Source of the DNA: Ecdyonurus torrentis
Lineage: Eukaryota; Arthropoda; Insecta; Ephemeroptera; Heptageniidae
Assembly: GCA_949318235.1 (NCBI GenBank)
Contig: OX439131.1
Coordinates: 2,099,309-2,163,308, forward strand
Reading direction: 5' to 3'
Length of the DNA stretch: 64,000 nucleotides
A program made the translations under genes and the position numbers. The notes below the pieces were generated by a model, which was given only the letters and a program-made list of their open reading frames with translations, ran no database searches and was not told the origin of the DNA. Shown here piece after piece: positions 39,653-54,157 of this stretch (the stretch's first letter is position 1; each line of letters starts with the position of its first letter).

Positions 39653-41504
39653 TATATGTGCGTGCATTTTATTATTATTATTTTGTAACGATCTGCTGAG
39701 GTTTAATTAGCTTATAATACTTAATTTAGACTGGAGACTTCAAGAAAAACTACGAATAGTACCATTTTTTTTTAAAGTACTGTTTACACACGATTGTGAC
39801 AGTATTTTTTACCTGTCAAATTTTGAATGGTAAAATATTTTGTTAATAATAATGTGTACAATAAACTGTGGAGCAAAAAGCCTACCAGTGCAACCTTCAG
39901 GGGCAACCGACATTTTATATGAGGATCGCGCTGATACAAATAAATTTAAAAAAAAATCTATAAAATATTTTAATGCAATTTTTTTCCCCTCCAGATTTTT
40001 TAAAATTAAGTTTAACTATTTTGAAATAAATAAAAAAAAAAAGCGCATGTTTTGCACACCTTATATAAACACAACACTTAATAGAACTACCATATATAAT
40101 GAGTATTGCCAGTATTGGTATAAAGGCGATGTTCTTTATCTCATTACTTAAATAATAATAACAATTTCAGTGCTAAAAAGTTTAAACAAATTAAACGTAA
40201 AATTTGCGTAATTTATTAAGTACGCCACATTTTGCAATTAATGCTAGAGGACCCAACTGCCAGTTAAATATCCAGCTCCGGATGTTAAAGAGAGTAATCA
40301 TCATTCCCCTCCCTCTCCTGGATGTGCGTCTGCTAATTAATTACACAGAAATCGTTCCTTCCTAATTATACAAGAAGAACATCTCATAAACTAAGATCTA
40401 AATAAGCCAAATGATATTTAATTTTTTTACATTTCAAAATCACCTTATTTCCCTATAATTAAAAAAAAGTGAAAACATATAAATTATAAAAAATTATTAA
40501 TTAATTTCTTCCAATTCGTTAAACTTTTTTTTTAGCATTGTTAAAAATATATATAAATTATTTTTTTCTAATTATAATTTTACTTTAATTTTTTTTTCTG
40601 AGTTAATTATATAATTTTTTTTAGTAACAAGAGGAAAAGTTTTGGGTAGATAATTTTTACACTACGCGGAGATTGTATGAAAATTTTCTTTATTTGAAAC
40701 CAACGATGCACGCCGTGTCGAGGGCACAAGTTTTAACATTTTCTTCTGGGAGGAAAGATGCTAACTTCTCTCCCTGTCTCGATGGTACAGCTTCACAGAA
40801 AGAGTTAACTCATTAACACGGATCGAAACTTTTTTAATTGCAGAAACAAGATTTTATGACTCACTCAAGCGATTCTTTATACATCATAACAATACTTAAT
40901 GACATAAAATTAGACTACTTCATGAGCCGAGCTTGACATTAATTATTTATTATTATAGGAAAATAATCATGAGAACTCAAGAAATTTATAACTTTTTAAA
41001 GGTTTTTTAGATTTTAATAAAAAATAATAACAATAAAAAAAAAAACGTAAATTTTGAATAATTAGGATTTTCATTTTTTTTTTTTTTTTTTTTTTTTTTA
41101 CGCTTATGCAAAGTTCTCAAAGTTCTCAGCCGTGACGACATACTGCGATTTCCTTGATAAACTAAAAAATTACAAAATCACACATCAATCGATTCATGAT
41201 GATTTTCTCTCTCAGAAGATGCAATGAAAACAATTCTTGGTCTTTTTTATTACTTGGATATTAAAATAAGTAATATCCAAGGATATTAAATAAGTGATAG
41301 TTTTTAATTTGGTTCACTCTCACTTTATAGAGCGCACAGTGATTTTGCTTCCTGTCAGGTTAACCTTCTTGAAAGTGAAGACAATTACTCGTTGAGGTCT
41401 TGTCTTGTGACAGTGCGACATTAATTGATTATTGCACTGTGCACTGATGCCGTGGCCAGTACTGCTTATCGTGGATAAAAATCATGCACTTCAGACAATG
41501 CAGT

Positions 41505-41507
<3 letters not shown>
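38247..41507. other. AT-rich DNA
   Basis: It holds (TC)n and (AG)n arrays near 39.0-39.3 kb, poly(A) near 39622-39649, and GC-richer patches at about 40240-40340, 40690-40830 and 41340-41480 without a supported frame. Confidence 0.5.
39026..39082. repeat. (TC)n
   Basis: 57 bp of TC. A (AG)n array of 29 bp follows at 39255-39283 in the opposite sense. Confidence 0.95.

Positions 41508-41547
<40 letters not shown>
41508..41547. repeat. (TC)n
   Basis: 40 bp of TC. Confidence 0.95.
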
Positions 41548-41548
<1 letters not shown>

Positions 41549-42416
41549 ACTTTTAATGAGATTTTTCAAGTGGAAATCTATAAATGGTTACTTGGTATAT
41601 AATATAGTTAGCTTTAACTTCTATAGAAAAATAAATAATTTCTTATATTTGAAGTATTTTGCAGTTGAAGGTAACTTCATTGTGATAAATTTAATTTAAG
41701 TGTATTAGATTGTATCATTCAAAGCATAGACAATCGTAGAACAACCATTTCATCATCTAAAAATTAAGACTTTTATTATTGAAATTTTTTATTAGTAACT
41801 AAAGTGGTCAATTTTGGAAAGTTAAATTTACGTTTTCTTGATTTTTATTTCAATTGAGCAATAAATTTAATCAACGGAAAAACAACAACAACAACTTCTT
41901 TGATAGGAAGTACGAAAAAAGTGAAGCATTGTGAGACCCTATTTTTACAGTTTTTTTTTGAATTACTGCACTGAGGCAATAAAAAAAAAATTAGGGATAT
42001 TGGACTCAATTATATATAACTTCAGTCAATAAAACTTGGAGAATATATTGTAATTAAAAATGTTAATGCAAAATAATATACAAATAAAAAAACAAAAATT
42101 ACAATACAGTTACGTAAAAATCAAAACTCTGCATCTATTAATAATAATAGTTCTTTATTAGGTTTAGATATTCTATATGAATATGAATAAAGTAAACAAA
42201 TAAGTACTGTAGTCTGAATCATACATATCTATGAAAATCTATTTCAAAACACTACAATTATAACAACATAGTTGATATATAATTTTGCTATAGTCCCTTG
42301 ACAAAGTAGCCAACAAGTATAATATAGAACTGTAACAATCGTAATGGCTTTTGTTCTGTTATTTCAATTATTGTACCATCTCACGTTTTCATTTCCCCAG
42401 GCGCAACAACTTTAAT

Positions 42417-42450
<34 letters not shown>

Positions 42451-42760
42451 GTCTGCAAGTGACTTTTAAGTCCTCAGGTGTATTGAAATAACTCAAAATA
42501 AATCATTACTTGAGCGAGCGAGTGTGATTTATTTATTTAACAAGTGTAAATTGTGTAATGTTAAAATTTTAGCTATCAATATTTCAAACTTAAAAGTATA
42601 TGTAAGCAATTTATATACCTCTCTGTCACATTGATTTTATTTTTACTTTGCCAATAAATAAAATGTTATAATAAATTGTATTATTGTGTCAATATTTATT
42701 GATCTTGTATTGTGGATACACATACACCAAGGTCGCATTTCTTTATCTAAACGACAAATG

Positions 42761-42801
<41 letters not shown>

Positions 42802-43299
42802 ACTGGGTCATACACACACACATACACTAAAAGGAAAGGCGCCACCAAAATTTGTAGGTTATGCCAAAGTAAACATTTTTTTTTTTTTTTTTATATATAG
42901 CCAACGTGTTGAGATTTATGTTTTTCCTGTTTAAATAAAAGATAACAACAATGGTTATCTCCAAGTAATTTTTAAGTGTTCAAATATTTAGGGTTTTGTT
43001 AGATCGTATTTGCTATGACACCTATATTATACTTTATCTAATATTTCGGATATATATATTTTTTACCAACGTTTCTTATAATTTTCATACGGTGCAATTT
43101 AAATAGCCGAAGAAATAAAATTTAAACCAAAACTAAAAGTAATTAAAATAATTATTCAAATGAAGACTATTTTATTGGTTTTTGAATTGATGTAATCATG
43201 ACAAAAAATAAATAGGTATTAATTATGCTAGCATGATTTTAGCAAGATTTATTCAATACAACTCATATATGCTGTGCAGTATAATAAGTTTCTTACAAA

Positions 43300-43420
43300 A
43301 ACATATATTATATGATATTATATGTAGCATAATTATTTATGCTATTCTAATATAGCATCATTTATGCTGTAATAACATGAATGCAGCATAAATTACGTAA
43401 TTTATTGTTTTGGTGTGTTA
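43300..43420 (+). repeat. dispersed repeat with 18-bp palindrome, copy
   Basis: It holds GCATAATTATTTATGCTATT and then AATGCAGC plus ATAAATTACGTAATTTAT (43388-43405), identical to the 33.3-kb copy over the palindrome. A second GCATAATTATTTATGC block follows at about 43470. Confidence 0.6.
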
Positions 43421-43560
43421 TAACTGAATAATAATTTATGCTTCATTGTATAACAAGTATGTATATATATAGCATAATTATTTATGCACTTGCAAATGCT
43501 ATATGACATTTAATGAAGCAGAATTTCTTTTATGCTATAGCACTTAAGTATAATGCAAAA

Positions 43561-46077
43561 TCTAATAATAATAAATTATGGTTTTGAAATATGAATGCCC
43601 TTTGTCCCATAATAGACCATGTATTTAGCAATCACAAAGATGGTGACCAAGCGCAAGTATGCAGATTAAGACATCACAGTTCAAAAATCCAGAAGTTTTT
43701 AATCCAACGCTTAATAAAAGTTAATCTTTTATGTATAAGAAACAATTCAAATTAGAAACAGACTTCAACTTGAAATTCAAATTTTACACAAGATATCTCG
43801 ATTCAGCTTTACAACTTTAAATTTTTACTTTTCACAAAAATTAAAAGAAAGCATTAAAAAATTCAATAATTTTCATTAATTTAATTTTCTCATTTTTAAG
43901 ATTTTTAAATACACCCACACCCAACATGCTGAGTTTAAAAAAATTTTCTTTTTTCATTTTATTTTTACTTAAATTAAATCTAGATTGTTTTTTTTATATA
44001 ATACAAAAGTATAATACCATAAACTTGCAGGAGCTAAATTAAAAAAATATACGAAATAATAACAAGAAACAAAAAATGAATTTATAAAAGCTCTGGCAAC
44101 GTTCATCACAAAGTTATTTAATACATTTTTCATTTTTTTAAATCTTGTCAACTTCTTTCTCCCAGTTTTTTTTATTTTATTATTATTTTATATTTTTTTT
44201 AAAGAGAGATGCAATTTTCTCGCTCGTGAGCTCCACTCTTGACAAGTTAAACACACGGTGGAGAAACACTGCATGGATGTTTGGATGCAGGAAGGAAAAA
44301 AGGGGAGATAAGAAGAAGAATAGAAAGTGGTTGAGATTAATTTTAGCTAGCTATACCTACCTACATCTCCACCGACATTCAAACACCAAATATTAGGATT
44401 GCAAATTTATGCATATCATTTTTACTGTAATAACTTAGATAATTTTTTTATTGAGGAAAAGTTAATAAAATTGCATGTAAGGGGGAAAAACTCTTCTTAT
44501 TCTTTTAGAACTTGATAATTCTTTAGGACTGTTTATATACGAAACTTTAAACGCTATTTCAGCAATCATTTTGAATTCTTAGATTAATTATAATTCGGTT
44601 TTATTCATTGCAAAATAATTATATTTTTCTTCTCAAAAATTGCTTTCACCATTAAAATTTGAAGTTCATATACGACAAAACTCCAAAACTATTCATCTCT
44701 CTCGCTCCGTTTGTTTTATTTTTCTAACAATTATATTTATGAACTTATTTTAACGTTTGAAACTTACTGCGAGATGGACTTTGAAATTTTTTTAACATTT
44801 CGGACAATATTCCAAAAATTTATAACTCTGCAACTTTTTTCAAAAATGGCTTAAATTTTTCAAAATTTGAATGAAGTTTTTTGAAATAAAATATTGCATG
44901 TAAAAAAATTAATTTTGTGTTAATTTTTTTATGTATCAATATAGGCCTTATCAGAAATTAAATTAATAAAAAAAAATAATTAATACATTAAAAAAAATAA
45001 TGTAGCAAAAAAAATGTTTGTTATTTTTATTTTTGGTTGATTTCAGTAATTTTGATTACTTTCAATAAGAAATTTGTTATGTTTTAAAATGTATTATCTC
45101 AAAAAATATATAATGTAAATTATTTATGTTTTATAGTTTATAATTTCATTATTGGTTAAAAACTATGGTCAAGGTTCATGGAATATGACTGAAAAAGCCT
45201 ATATAGTATTCGCTCTAATAAAATTTATTGTTATGAAATTTAATATTACAAAAACAAGTACTATTTTACTTTAAATTCAAGAAATACTTTAATGTTATGG
45301 ATTACTGCATTGTGTTTTATTTCATTTACATCTCTCTTCCATTTTATGCGGTTTTTCTCCTCCTTACTTGAAGTTAGCTATACGTACTATAGAGTTTGCA
45401 AGTTACCACATGTACTTTTGCTTTCTGCGGACAAGTCAAGCATAATCTCTGCATATGCAGTAGCCATACTTGTGGTGTGGTGTGTTATATAACCAAGATC
45501 TACCTACTGAGATATATAACTCTGCGTGTCTAACATTTTATTCACACTAAAAACTACTCAAAATACACTGAAAAACACTTTAATGTTAAAGAAAGCAAAA
45601 ATAAAGTATGTTTCTTGCATTCTATTCGTTATTTTGTGCCATATGTTATATTATAAGTATTACCATCGTATGGTATTACCAAGCAGCCTGTTCTCCACTC
45701 TAAATATGAATGTTTACTCACAAAGCACAAATGTCATGAAAGTATACCTACAAAATGCATCAAAGTATAACTATATTTTAACTTAACATTTAAACTGGTA
45801 ATAGTATCAATAAAATTTAATTTTTCAGTGTATAAAAAAAAAATTAATCAGAAAAAGGTTTCAAATATTTATTAAAAATTACAACAAAACATTTACTTTA
45901 TCTGATTTTAATCTGAATAAATTTAAATAAGTTTAATTTTTTTTAATATAATAAAATATAAAGAAATTCAATATTGAATAATATAATATAGATTTATTAT
46001 CACATTTTTTTATATAATATAAAATATGCACGTCTATATACCTATATTAAATTGCTACTAAATGTATACGAAAGTGT

Positions 46078-46087
<10 letters not shown>
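43561..46087. other. AT-rich non-coding DNA
   Basis: No gene. A GC-richer patch at 44215-44395 has an 83-codon frame with no motif. Confidence 0.5.

Positions 46088-46137
<50 letters not shown>
46088..46137. repeat. (AT)n
   Basis: About 50 bp of AT. Confidence 0.93.
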
Positions 46138-46139
<2 letters not shown>

Positions 46140-46268
46140 ATAATAATAATAGAAGAGAAACGCTTTATCATAACATACACATTAAAAGCAAAGCAAAGGC
46201 AGAAGGAATTTGATGTACTATACATATCTGTAAAGTATACACTATAAAGTTGGCTTCCTATTCATCAT

Positions 46269-46634
<366 letters not shown>

Positions 46635-47086
46635 CCTCAAGGCAAGTTTCTACCACCAACAGCCCCCATTTCTATTCATAAGCTGCCCTTATAACGTTTT
46701 AAGATTATACAAAGTCACTATATACTACTGATCGAAGTAATAATAATAAAAAAAGTTTTATATTATATATGTGCGGGTGATAAACGTAATATTTTTTTTT
46801 ATATTACATTTTATCCCCAGGTTGGTGATATCTTGTCCTGATTTAACCTTTTTCCTTTGCTTTATCCATATTTTATACAACAAAGAAAAAAAATATTAAA
46901 TTTTTTATATTCATTATGAAATTTTAAATTATTTTTTCCAAAATAAACTTTTGAGTATATGATAAGGGAAAAAAAAGATGTACTACTTTTGAAAATTTAA
47001 AAAAGATTAGGTAATCTTTTAAGATTGGATTATTTTTTATATAATCATGTTTCTATTGTCTGTTTTTCTTTTAATATTTTGAAACA

Positions 47087-47089
<3 letters not shown>

Positions 47090-47149
<60 letters not shown>
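47090..47149. repeat. (TC)n
   Basis: 60 bp of TC. Confidence 0.96.
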
Positions 47150-47153
<4 letters not shown>

Positions 47154-47767
47154 CCATGATAACACTGGTCTTTAACACGATCAGGTCGATCAGTAAATAA
47201 AAATATCCTACAATTGCATCGCAATATGCACACAATAATAATAATAATAAACTTTATTATTAAGGCGTTGTGAGGGCCTCAATACATGCAATCTCGAATG
47301 TATTAGAGGTAAATTTAATTTTTAACTTTTTTACAATCTATATTCATTATGTTATTTATTCTCTTTTGCTTTTATAATAAATTCTATTTTATTCTGTGTA
47401 AAAATAATTATAATAATATTTTTTATATTATATAAAATCTGCATCACATTTACTGCGATAAAGTATAGTAATGCATAAAATATGAAGAATTGTAAAGTAT
47501 ATTTCTTTACCACTATTAAGAACTTAAATACTATTATAAATATGTGTATACTATATTATATGAAAAAATATTCTCTATAGTATATGTTTCATTTTAAGAA
47601 TATAATAAGAAATGCATTTTACTTATTTACCATATTATATAAAAAAATATAGGACGTTATTTAAATATATTAAATAAATACATACATTTATTTTTATTAC
47701 ATTTTCATAAAAAAATGCGCTTATACACGTATCAAACGATTTTTTTGTAAAGAGAAGTTTACATGTA

Positions 47768-47889
47768 CAGCTCTGGCCAAAAGTTCCCGAACGGAGCAGC
47801 GGTGGTCGCTACGTTTTCTCATAAAGATAACATAGGGTGATGGCGGGTTGCCTATATGCAAATCGTTTGGGAACTTTTGGCTATAGCTG
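47768..47889. mobile_element. Tc1/mariner-type MITE, copy 2
   Basis: A 122-bp element with the same ends and interior as 11657-11776 and the same orientation, flanked by TA (47766-47767, 47890-47891). The right terminal repeat has a few changes (GGCTATAGCTG instead of GGCCAGAGCTG). It lies about 140 bp upstream of a family B MITE. Confidence 0.84.
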
Positions 47890-48027
47890 TACAGTACACT
47901 AAAATATGAGGAATATCATTTTGATCTCTGAAATGTTTTGAATTGTTATTGAAGTTCTTTAAAAAATTGTAAAATTTGCTAAAACTTGACTGTTATTGAA
48001 AAATTTCCTTGAACGTTTCTCAATTAA

Positions 48028-48243
48028 TGGAGGTTATCGGTTTAAAAAGTTCTTAAAAAATTGCTTTGGCTTAAAACACTTAGAAAGTATGTCTAGTATT
48101 TCTCATTTTAATTTCTTCGAAATCGGTACAGTAGTTTTCTCAAAAATCGCAAAAAAAAATGTTTTTCCCCATAAGCGTAATGCTAAATTAGGGGACCTTT
48201 AGCTTTTCCCTCGTCTTCCCGTGCGCTAAACTGATAATCTCCA
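48028..48243 (-). mobile_element. TTAA-flanked MITE, family B, best-preserved copy
   Basis: A 216-bp element with inverted ends TGGAGGTTATCGGTTT and, at the other end, the complement of TGGAGATTATCAGTTT. It is flanked by TTAA on both sides (48024-48027 and 48244-48247). No coding capacity. Internal sequence read on the minus strand (AGCTAAAGGTCCCCTAATTT, then TAGCATTACGCTTATGGGG) matches the copies at 11.9, 36.5 and 54.5 kb. Confidence 0.82.
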
Positions 48244-48287
48244 TTAAAAAATACTACAACAACAGTTAAGTTAATAATTTCAAACAC

Positions 48288-48390
48288 TTTTGATTGCTTC
48301 ATGTTAGATGTCCTTTAATATTACATAATATTTCGATTGCTTTTGATTGCTTCGTGTTAAAAGACCTTTAATATTACATAATATTTCGTC
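48288..48390. repeat. 53-bp tandem duplication
   Basis: TTTTGATTGCTTC followed by CCTTTAATATTACATAATAT occurs twice, starting at 48288 and 48341, with a few differences. Confidence 0.85.
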
Positions 48391-48945
48391 TTGAAACGAT
48401 ATAAATACGGTTACTCTGATTTTACACCATGTAAATACAGTTTAACTTATATACAGTTTGTGGTTAAAATTAATTCGATTTATATCTCTCAGTTTTATTT
48501 TTTATTTCACACCACATATCTGAAGAATCGATGATATATAAATATAAAAAAGTACTCAACACAAAGTTATTTTCTCCCACTTCAATATTAACGGAATACC
48601 CGATGAAAACGTCAACCTTACTACGTGATTTACTACATTTATAAATCATGTTCTACTTTATTCACTTCCAATCCTATTTGCATGTATTATTATTATGGTC
48701 ATATATATATATATATATCTATATGAACTTCATTATATTAAAGTTGAAAATTTCATTAAAATGTAAAAATTTAATTATTTTTTATTGTACCTATATACGT
48801 ATTTTGTCGTTGATAATTTTTTTTAAATAGGGAAATAATAATAAAAAAAACGTGGAAATGATTAGAATGGACATATTTTATATTAATAATATAATTCAAT
48901 ATACGTTTTCGTGTTAGATTATTTTGTATTTTATCTTTATAATTA

Positions 48946-48947
<2 letters not shown>

Positions 48948-48982
<35 letters not shown>
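48948..48982. repeat. (AT)n
   Basis: 35 bp of AT. Confidence 0.93.
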
Positions 48983-48987
<5 letters not shown>

Positions 48988-49592
48988 CTTTTTTTGTATT
49001 TATATAATATATTAAATATTTATTTCCCGTTTTAATAATATTATACTTATTTTTATTTTCAATCTTCATTTACATAAAATCATTATTAAAGTTATTTCAA
49101 TATACAAAACAAGAAAGCATATATATGATAAATCAAATGGTAAAGTAATAAAATACACAGGTGCAAGCTGAGGTACTTAAAAATTTGTTTGAAATCAATT
49201 AAGAAGTGAAGTTAGCCAGTAGAGTAGCGGCAGTAGAGAATACAATTGCTATAAATATGATATTGTGTAGGTTTTACTGTGGCTTATTTCGCACCATTAG
49301 TTTAGCATGTCACGTACTGTACATACAGGTAACTTTTGTGTTAGTGTGGGACACGCGCACGTTATGCATTCTAGTTAGTAACTGCAGCGTGAGTGTACAG
49401 TATATGATGTTGTATATATAGATAGTTGCACTGCATCTTTGCTCGTTATTATTGTGTGCTGTTGTTACGTCAAGTCTTATTATGTACGTAATATTGTATA
49501 CAATATATAACCAGACTTCAAGATATACCGATATCTATCTATGTCTTGTGTGTGTGTAGAGGGTGCATGTGCATGGGTACACTGACAGTTGT

Positions 49593-49594
<2 letters not shown>

Positions 49595-49688
<94 letters not shown>
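49595..49688. repeat. (CT)n, 94 bp
   Basis: Perfect CT array, preceded by a short (GT)n at about 49547. Confidence 0.97.
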
Positions 49689-49689
<1 letters not shown>

Positions 49690-50828
49690 AATTGTGTGAC
49701 TAGAATGTCCACTATATATGTTACACATAAGATTTACTCATATAACTTAAAGCCATGCCCCAGACTTAAAATTGCTATTTATAATAAAAGAAATGTACAC
49801 GTAAACGGGCGCGGAAAGATTTGATTGATGCAACCCGCACAACATTTTTCAATTCAATTTTTTTCAACACGTACAGATTTTTTTCCTCTCTTCTTATAAT
49901 AAATTTGGAGGTGTCTATTCAATCAACAAAACATTACAAAGAAGTGTATCTTGTTTTGGAATAAAGACGATTATTTAATTTTGTTTTGTTTTACGACCGT
50001 GAGAACATTATTCCAATCAAAATTTCATACCAATATCAAGTTTTAATTTTATTTTAAACTCAAATTTAAAGTCAATTTTGAATGCTTTCAGTATCTTTAT
50101 GCATCACAAAAAAAAAAAAAAAAAAAAAAAAAAAGCACATCACAAATGTAAAACTATATCAATATGATATCTAGTATTGGAAATAAACTGTAAAGATATA
50201 AAATAATTAATTAAAACAAAAAATATGTTACTATCAATTAATTTCCTTTTTTATATATATTTACATAGACACAAAAAAAGTATTGCACAACGTATAGCCG
50301 AGATTTAAATAAGCGTGTAATGTGGTATATAAAGTGAGGGCTGACCCTAACACTAATATAACAAAACATATCCCTCGGCATTGCACGTTTCAAAGATAAC
50401 AACTTCGGTCCGTACTCGGCGCTACTTTAACCTAAACGTTAATAATTCAAATTTGCGCTGCAAAGTCTTAGACTCTGATCTTATCTTCTACAAATCCAAT
50501 TATTTTACATCACTTTTTTTTATTAATTTTTAAAATCTATAATTTTAAACGATTTTCGTGAAAAATTAATAATAAAAAAAGTGTGTGTTTTTATTAAAGT
50601 ATGATAATATGTATTTTAATATTTTTGTTTATGTGTGTTTTACTTTATTTATTAGTTTTACGTCAACAAAAGCTAAAAAAGTTTTTTTATGCTTTTATTA
50701 GTGTGTACAATTATTGTACACTCATGTTATCAGATAATGTACATAATTTTAGTTGTAAGCTTCACAGTACCGTGTAATGCACGTTATTACATTTTACCAC
50801 AAAATTGTGGACATTTTTGAAATCATAA

Positions 50829-51173
50829 AGCCATAGACCACATAAAACAACATGTGATTCTTAATGAATAAACACGAAATGAGATCTTCGAAACTAATTA
50901 CAATTTTTACCAGAATGTTAATGTAGCCCTACGAGAGAGCGTGGAAAAACAGTTAAGTAAGCAATTTGCGTGACTATTCATGTTTATGACGTCAGAAACA
51001 TGCAAAAATTAGTATTAAAATGTTGTACGGGTTGCATAAATTGACATTTCTGATCACTACTTTCTGATTTCTGGAGCTACAGTTGGGTTTTGAGACAAAC
51101 TAAAGTTATTTATGTAAGTCCCATCAAGTGTTTTATGATATAATTACTTATGTTTTTCTCTGGTCTAATTCCT
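50829..51173 (-). mobile_element. TTAA-flanked MITE, family A, copy 3 (inverted)
   Basis: A 345-bp copy in the opposite orientation. Its inner sequence on the minus strand, CTTGATGGGACTTACATAAA, matches copy 1 exactly. TTAA is intact at 51174-51177; the other flank is mutated to ATAA. It carries one of the window's TGACGTCA octamers at 50987-50994. Confidence 0.82.
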
Positions 51174-51177
51174 TTAA

Positions 51178-52825
51178 ATATACAATATTATTAAAATAAT
51201 TAAGTCCTATAAAACATGAATTTTAAAAAGTAGAGAAAATGGGATGTAAAACTTTATTATATTGACTTATGGGAATACAATGTATTTTTATGGAAATTTA
51301 AATTGATATACATGTGCTCCATATGAACGCATGGTATATGAGAATAGAATAACTGTTCATTCCCAGTATGTATACTTAAAATACAAAAACAAAAACGTCT
51401 TTGGAAACACAAAATATTTTGTGCAAGGGCAAGGTTTGACAATAGTCTGGTTCACCCTTATTACATCTACCCCTATCATACAGACATACACCACTGATAA
51501 ACAAAAGAATATCAACACAATTCTGTCTTCATTGTGCCATATTTTACCTTACAATGTGAAAACTTATTCAAAAAATAAACACACTTAACATATCACTCTA
51601 AAATGATAAGCGTTAAAATCCCTGTTTAGCAATGGCTTCAGTATCTCAGAAATATCGGTTGACGTTAAATTTCTTACGATAAAATTTTAAGTGACGTCAC
51701 AAGCGTTAGAACCGAATGGAAACAATGTAGGTTTCCAAAGTCCAAGTTCGACGTTTATTTGAATGTGGTTCTGACGCCATTCACGTTTTTATCGTTATAT
51801 CGTCAAGATGTCAGCGTTTAATTACGTCATAATCGTTAATTCCACGGTCCTGTGAAAATGTGTACAAGGTTTTCATTAAAACCTTTAAGTGTAGAGGTGA
51901 TTTTTAATACCTCGAAACAATTTTTTAAAGATTTTGCAACAGATTTTTTAAAGTTTTTTTTCAAATATAATAGTTTTTTTTATTACAAATTCTGCATGTT
52001 TATAAAGCAATTTTCATCAGATGAAGCACAGAGTTACAAATTTAAAATTTACATGTGAACAAATTCAGTATTTTATATTAATATAAATTTTAGCAAATAT
52101 TTTGAAATTAAAATAATAATTTTTATATTTTAAAATAAAATGTAAAACACAATTTTTATGTTGCGTATATACATTAAAAAATACTATTGAAATTTTTGTT
52201 TTTTATTGATTTTGAAATTAACATAATTATTTTTAATTTGAAAAAAAGTAGAGATCAATTAGCATAATGCATTGAAATTTGAATTGATTGTTTTTTAAAA
52301 GCAAAAAGCAAAAAAAAACAAAAAAAAAAAATCAACAAGCAATTCATGCTAAATTGTTCTGTTTTTAAGTGAACCAATATCAATTCAATTTATAAATCCA
52401 TTAGTTTATGTTGTATTTAAATGGAAATATTTGCTCGTTTTTATGTAAAATAATTCTTTTTTTTTTACATAAAAAATAAATATTATTAAAATTTTGTTTT
52501 AAAAGAAACAAAATGAAAAGTAAAAAAAAGTATTTAGATTTATAAAAAGAAATAATAATGCTGCAAAAGAAAAAGGGCAAATTTTGTCAAATTTAATGAG
52601 CATGATTTTAAAATTCTTGATTTTGAAGAAATTTATAATTAGTTGTAACTATGTATTGTGAACAAAGGAAATTTGATTTTTTGAATTTTTTCCTTAATTT
52701 GAGGCTTTTTTCTTCCACATTTGTATTTTCAAATGTACAGAAATAGTTCAAAAGTGAGGGTGAACACAATATGTAAAAATATAGTTGTTTATTAAGTATA
52801 AATTGAATATATAAATTAATATTTA

Positions 52826-52826
<1 letters not shown>
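51178..52826. other. AT-rich DNA
   Basis: TGACGTCA lies at 51692-51699 inside a 250-bp stretch rich in CGTTA/TAACG words (51610-51850). That stretch may be an old inverted-repeat element, but its ends are not clear. No gene. Confidence 0.45.

Positions 52827-52858
<32 letters not shown>
52827..52858. repeat. (GA)n
   Basis: 32 bp of GA with one AAA break. Confidence 0.93.
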
Positions 52859-52859
<1 letters not shown>

Positions 52860-53134
52860 CCTAATGTATAATGAACATAAAAATTATATAATTAAATATT
52901 ATAAACTCTTGAAATAAAATTGCAAAATCAAACATCAATTAGTTTTGTAAAAAAAGAGAATCCAATTAGTCTCCAATTAAATATTTTCATAATATATAAT
53001 AATAATAATAAATATAGTAAGTTATTGATATGATATATTGAATACATTTTCAAGAGATTAATATTGCGAAATTGTGAAGACGAGGAGGTGGAGGTTGTTA
53101 AAGTTATACGCTTGGACACCAAGCACTCGCAATA

Positions 53135-53282
53135 AGTATACTAACAGTAGCGGTGACCAGTATTATATACCATGGAGCTGGGGTGTGTGTGTATGTTGAG
53201 ACGTCGAGTAAAGTGGTGTGCTACTGGAGTCAGTCAAGTGGATGCGGGAATAACGAGCACCAGGACCAAGACGTTTTCTTGG
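53135..53282 (+). other. GC-richer segment ending in a 5' splice-site match
   Basis: The segment has far more G than its surroundings and ends CTTGG followed by GTAAGA. ACTAACAG lies at its left border. One frame is open across it but contains no convincing motif, so a non-coding exon is as likely as a coding one. A (GA)n/(CT)n inverted pair follows within 40 bp. Confidence 0.2.
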
Positions 53283-53317
53283 GTAAGAACTATATTTATA
53301 CGAGACGAAGAGAAGAT

Positions 53318-53350
53318 GAGAGAGAGAGAGAGAGAGAGGTTAAGTTAGGT

Positions 53351-53413
<63 letters not shown>
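53318..53413. repeat. (GA)n and (CT)n with 14-bp spacer
   Basis: 21 bp of GA (53318-53338) and 61 bp of CT (53353-53413), complementary and almost adjacent, so a tight hairpin can form. Confidence 0.95.
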
Positions 53414-53415
<2 letters not shown>

Positions 53416-54060
53416 AAGAAATATAATATAAGGATTTATTTAAACTCTCCAATTGATGAAAGCTCACTCAAGTAAAATATCTATCAGTACCAAAATAACC
53501 TTACGTCATGTGGAATAATACGATAATAATAAAATAACTTATTAAATATATACATAGTTATATACTTATCATAAAAATTATTCAACTGAAGTTTATTTAT
53601 ATATTTGTTATTATTTTCATTATTGCTATATTTGTTCAAGAAGAAAATTACTAATTTAATAATCAATTTAACATTTTCTTACATATCTCATTTTGTGTTT
53701 TATTAAATTTTACATATAAAACAATAAAGGAGATATACAATAATATATACTGTAATATGACAGAATAATATTTCTCTTAAAATAAATTTAATAAAATACA
53801 TTGTAACTGTTTTATCTTTAACTTCATTTTTTTTTTTTTTTTTTTTTAACTTTAAAATAAATTTTGAGTGAGAATCTCTACTTTAGCATCTCTCATAAAA
53901 TTGTGGCTTTTACTGCACCAGCAGCAATAGCGGGGAAGTAAAGGTTTTGTTACTGCGGTTAATCCAGATTTACTGAGATGTGCAAAACGTATAATGGTGG
54001 AATGTGAAATAAACTATGGCACAGAGTGGAAGAATCACATTGCATTCACATTCACACACA

Positions 54061-54063
<3 letters not shown>

Positions 54064-54156
<93 letters not shown>
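54064..54156. repeat. (AT)n with a T-run break
   Basis: 49 bp and 40 bp of AT, split by a short TTTT at 54113-54116. Confidence 0.95.

Positions 54157-54157
<1 letters not shown>

Noticed and set aside
41719..41735. Another family A MITE end (AAAGCATAGACAATCG)
   Set aside because: Only a short match to the terminal repeat, with no partner end or interior homology nearby.
49206..49421. 71-codon frame with an internal CAG/GTAACT donor match
   Set aside because: The donor is weak, the frame is not ATG-initiated and the composition is not clearly coding.
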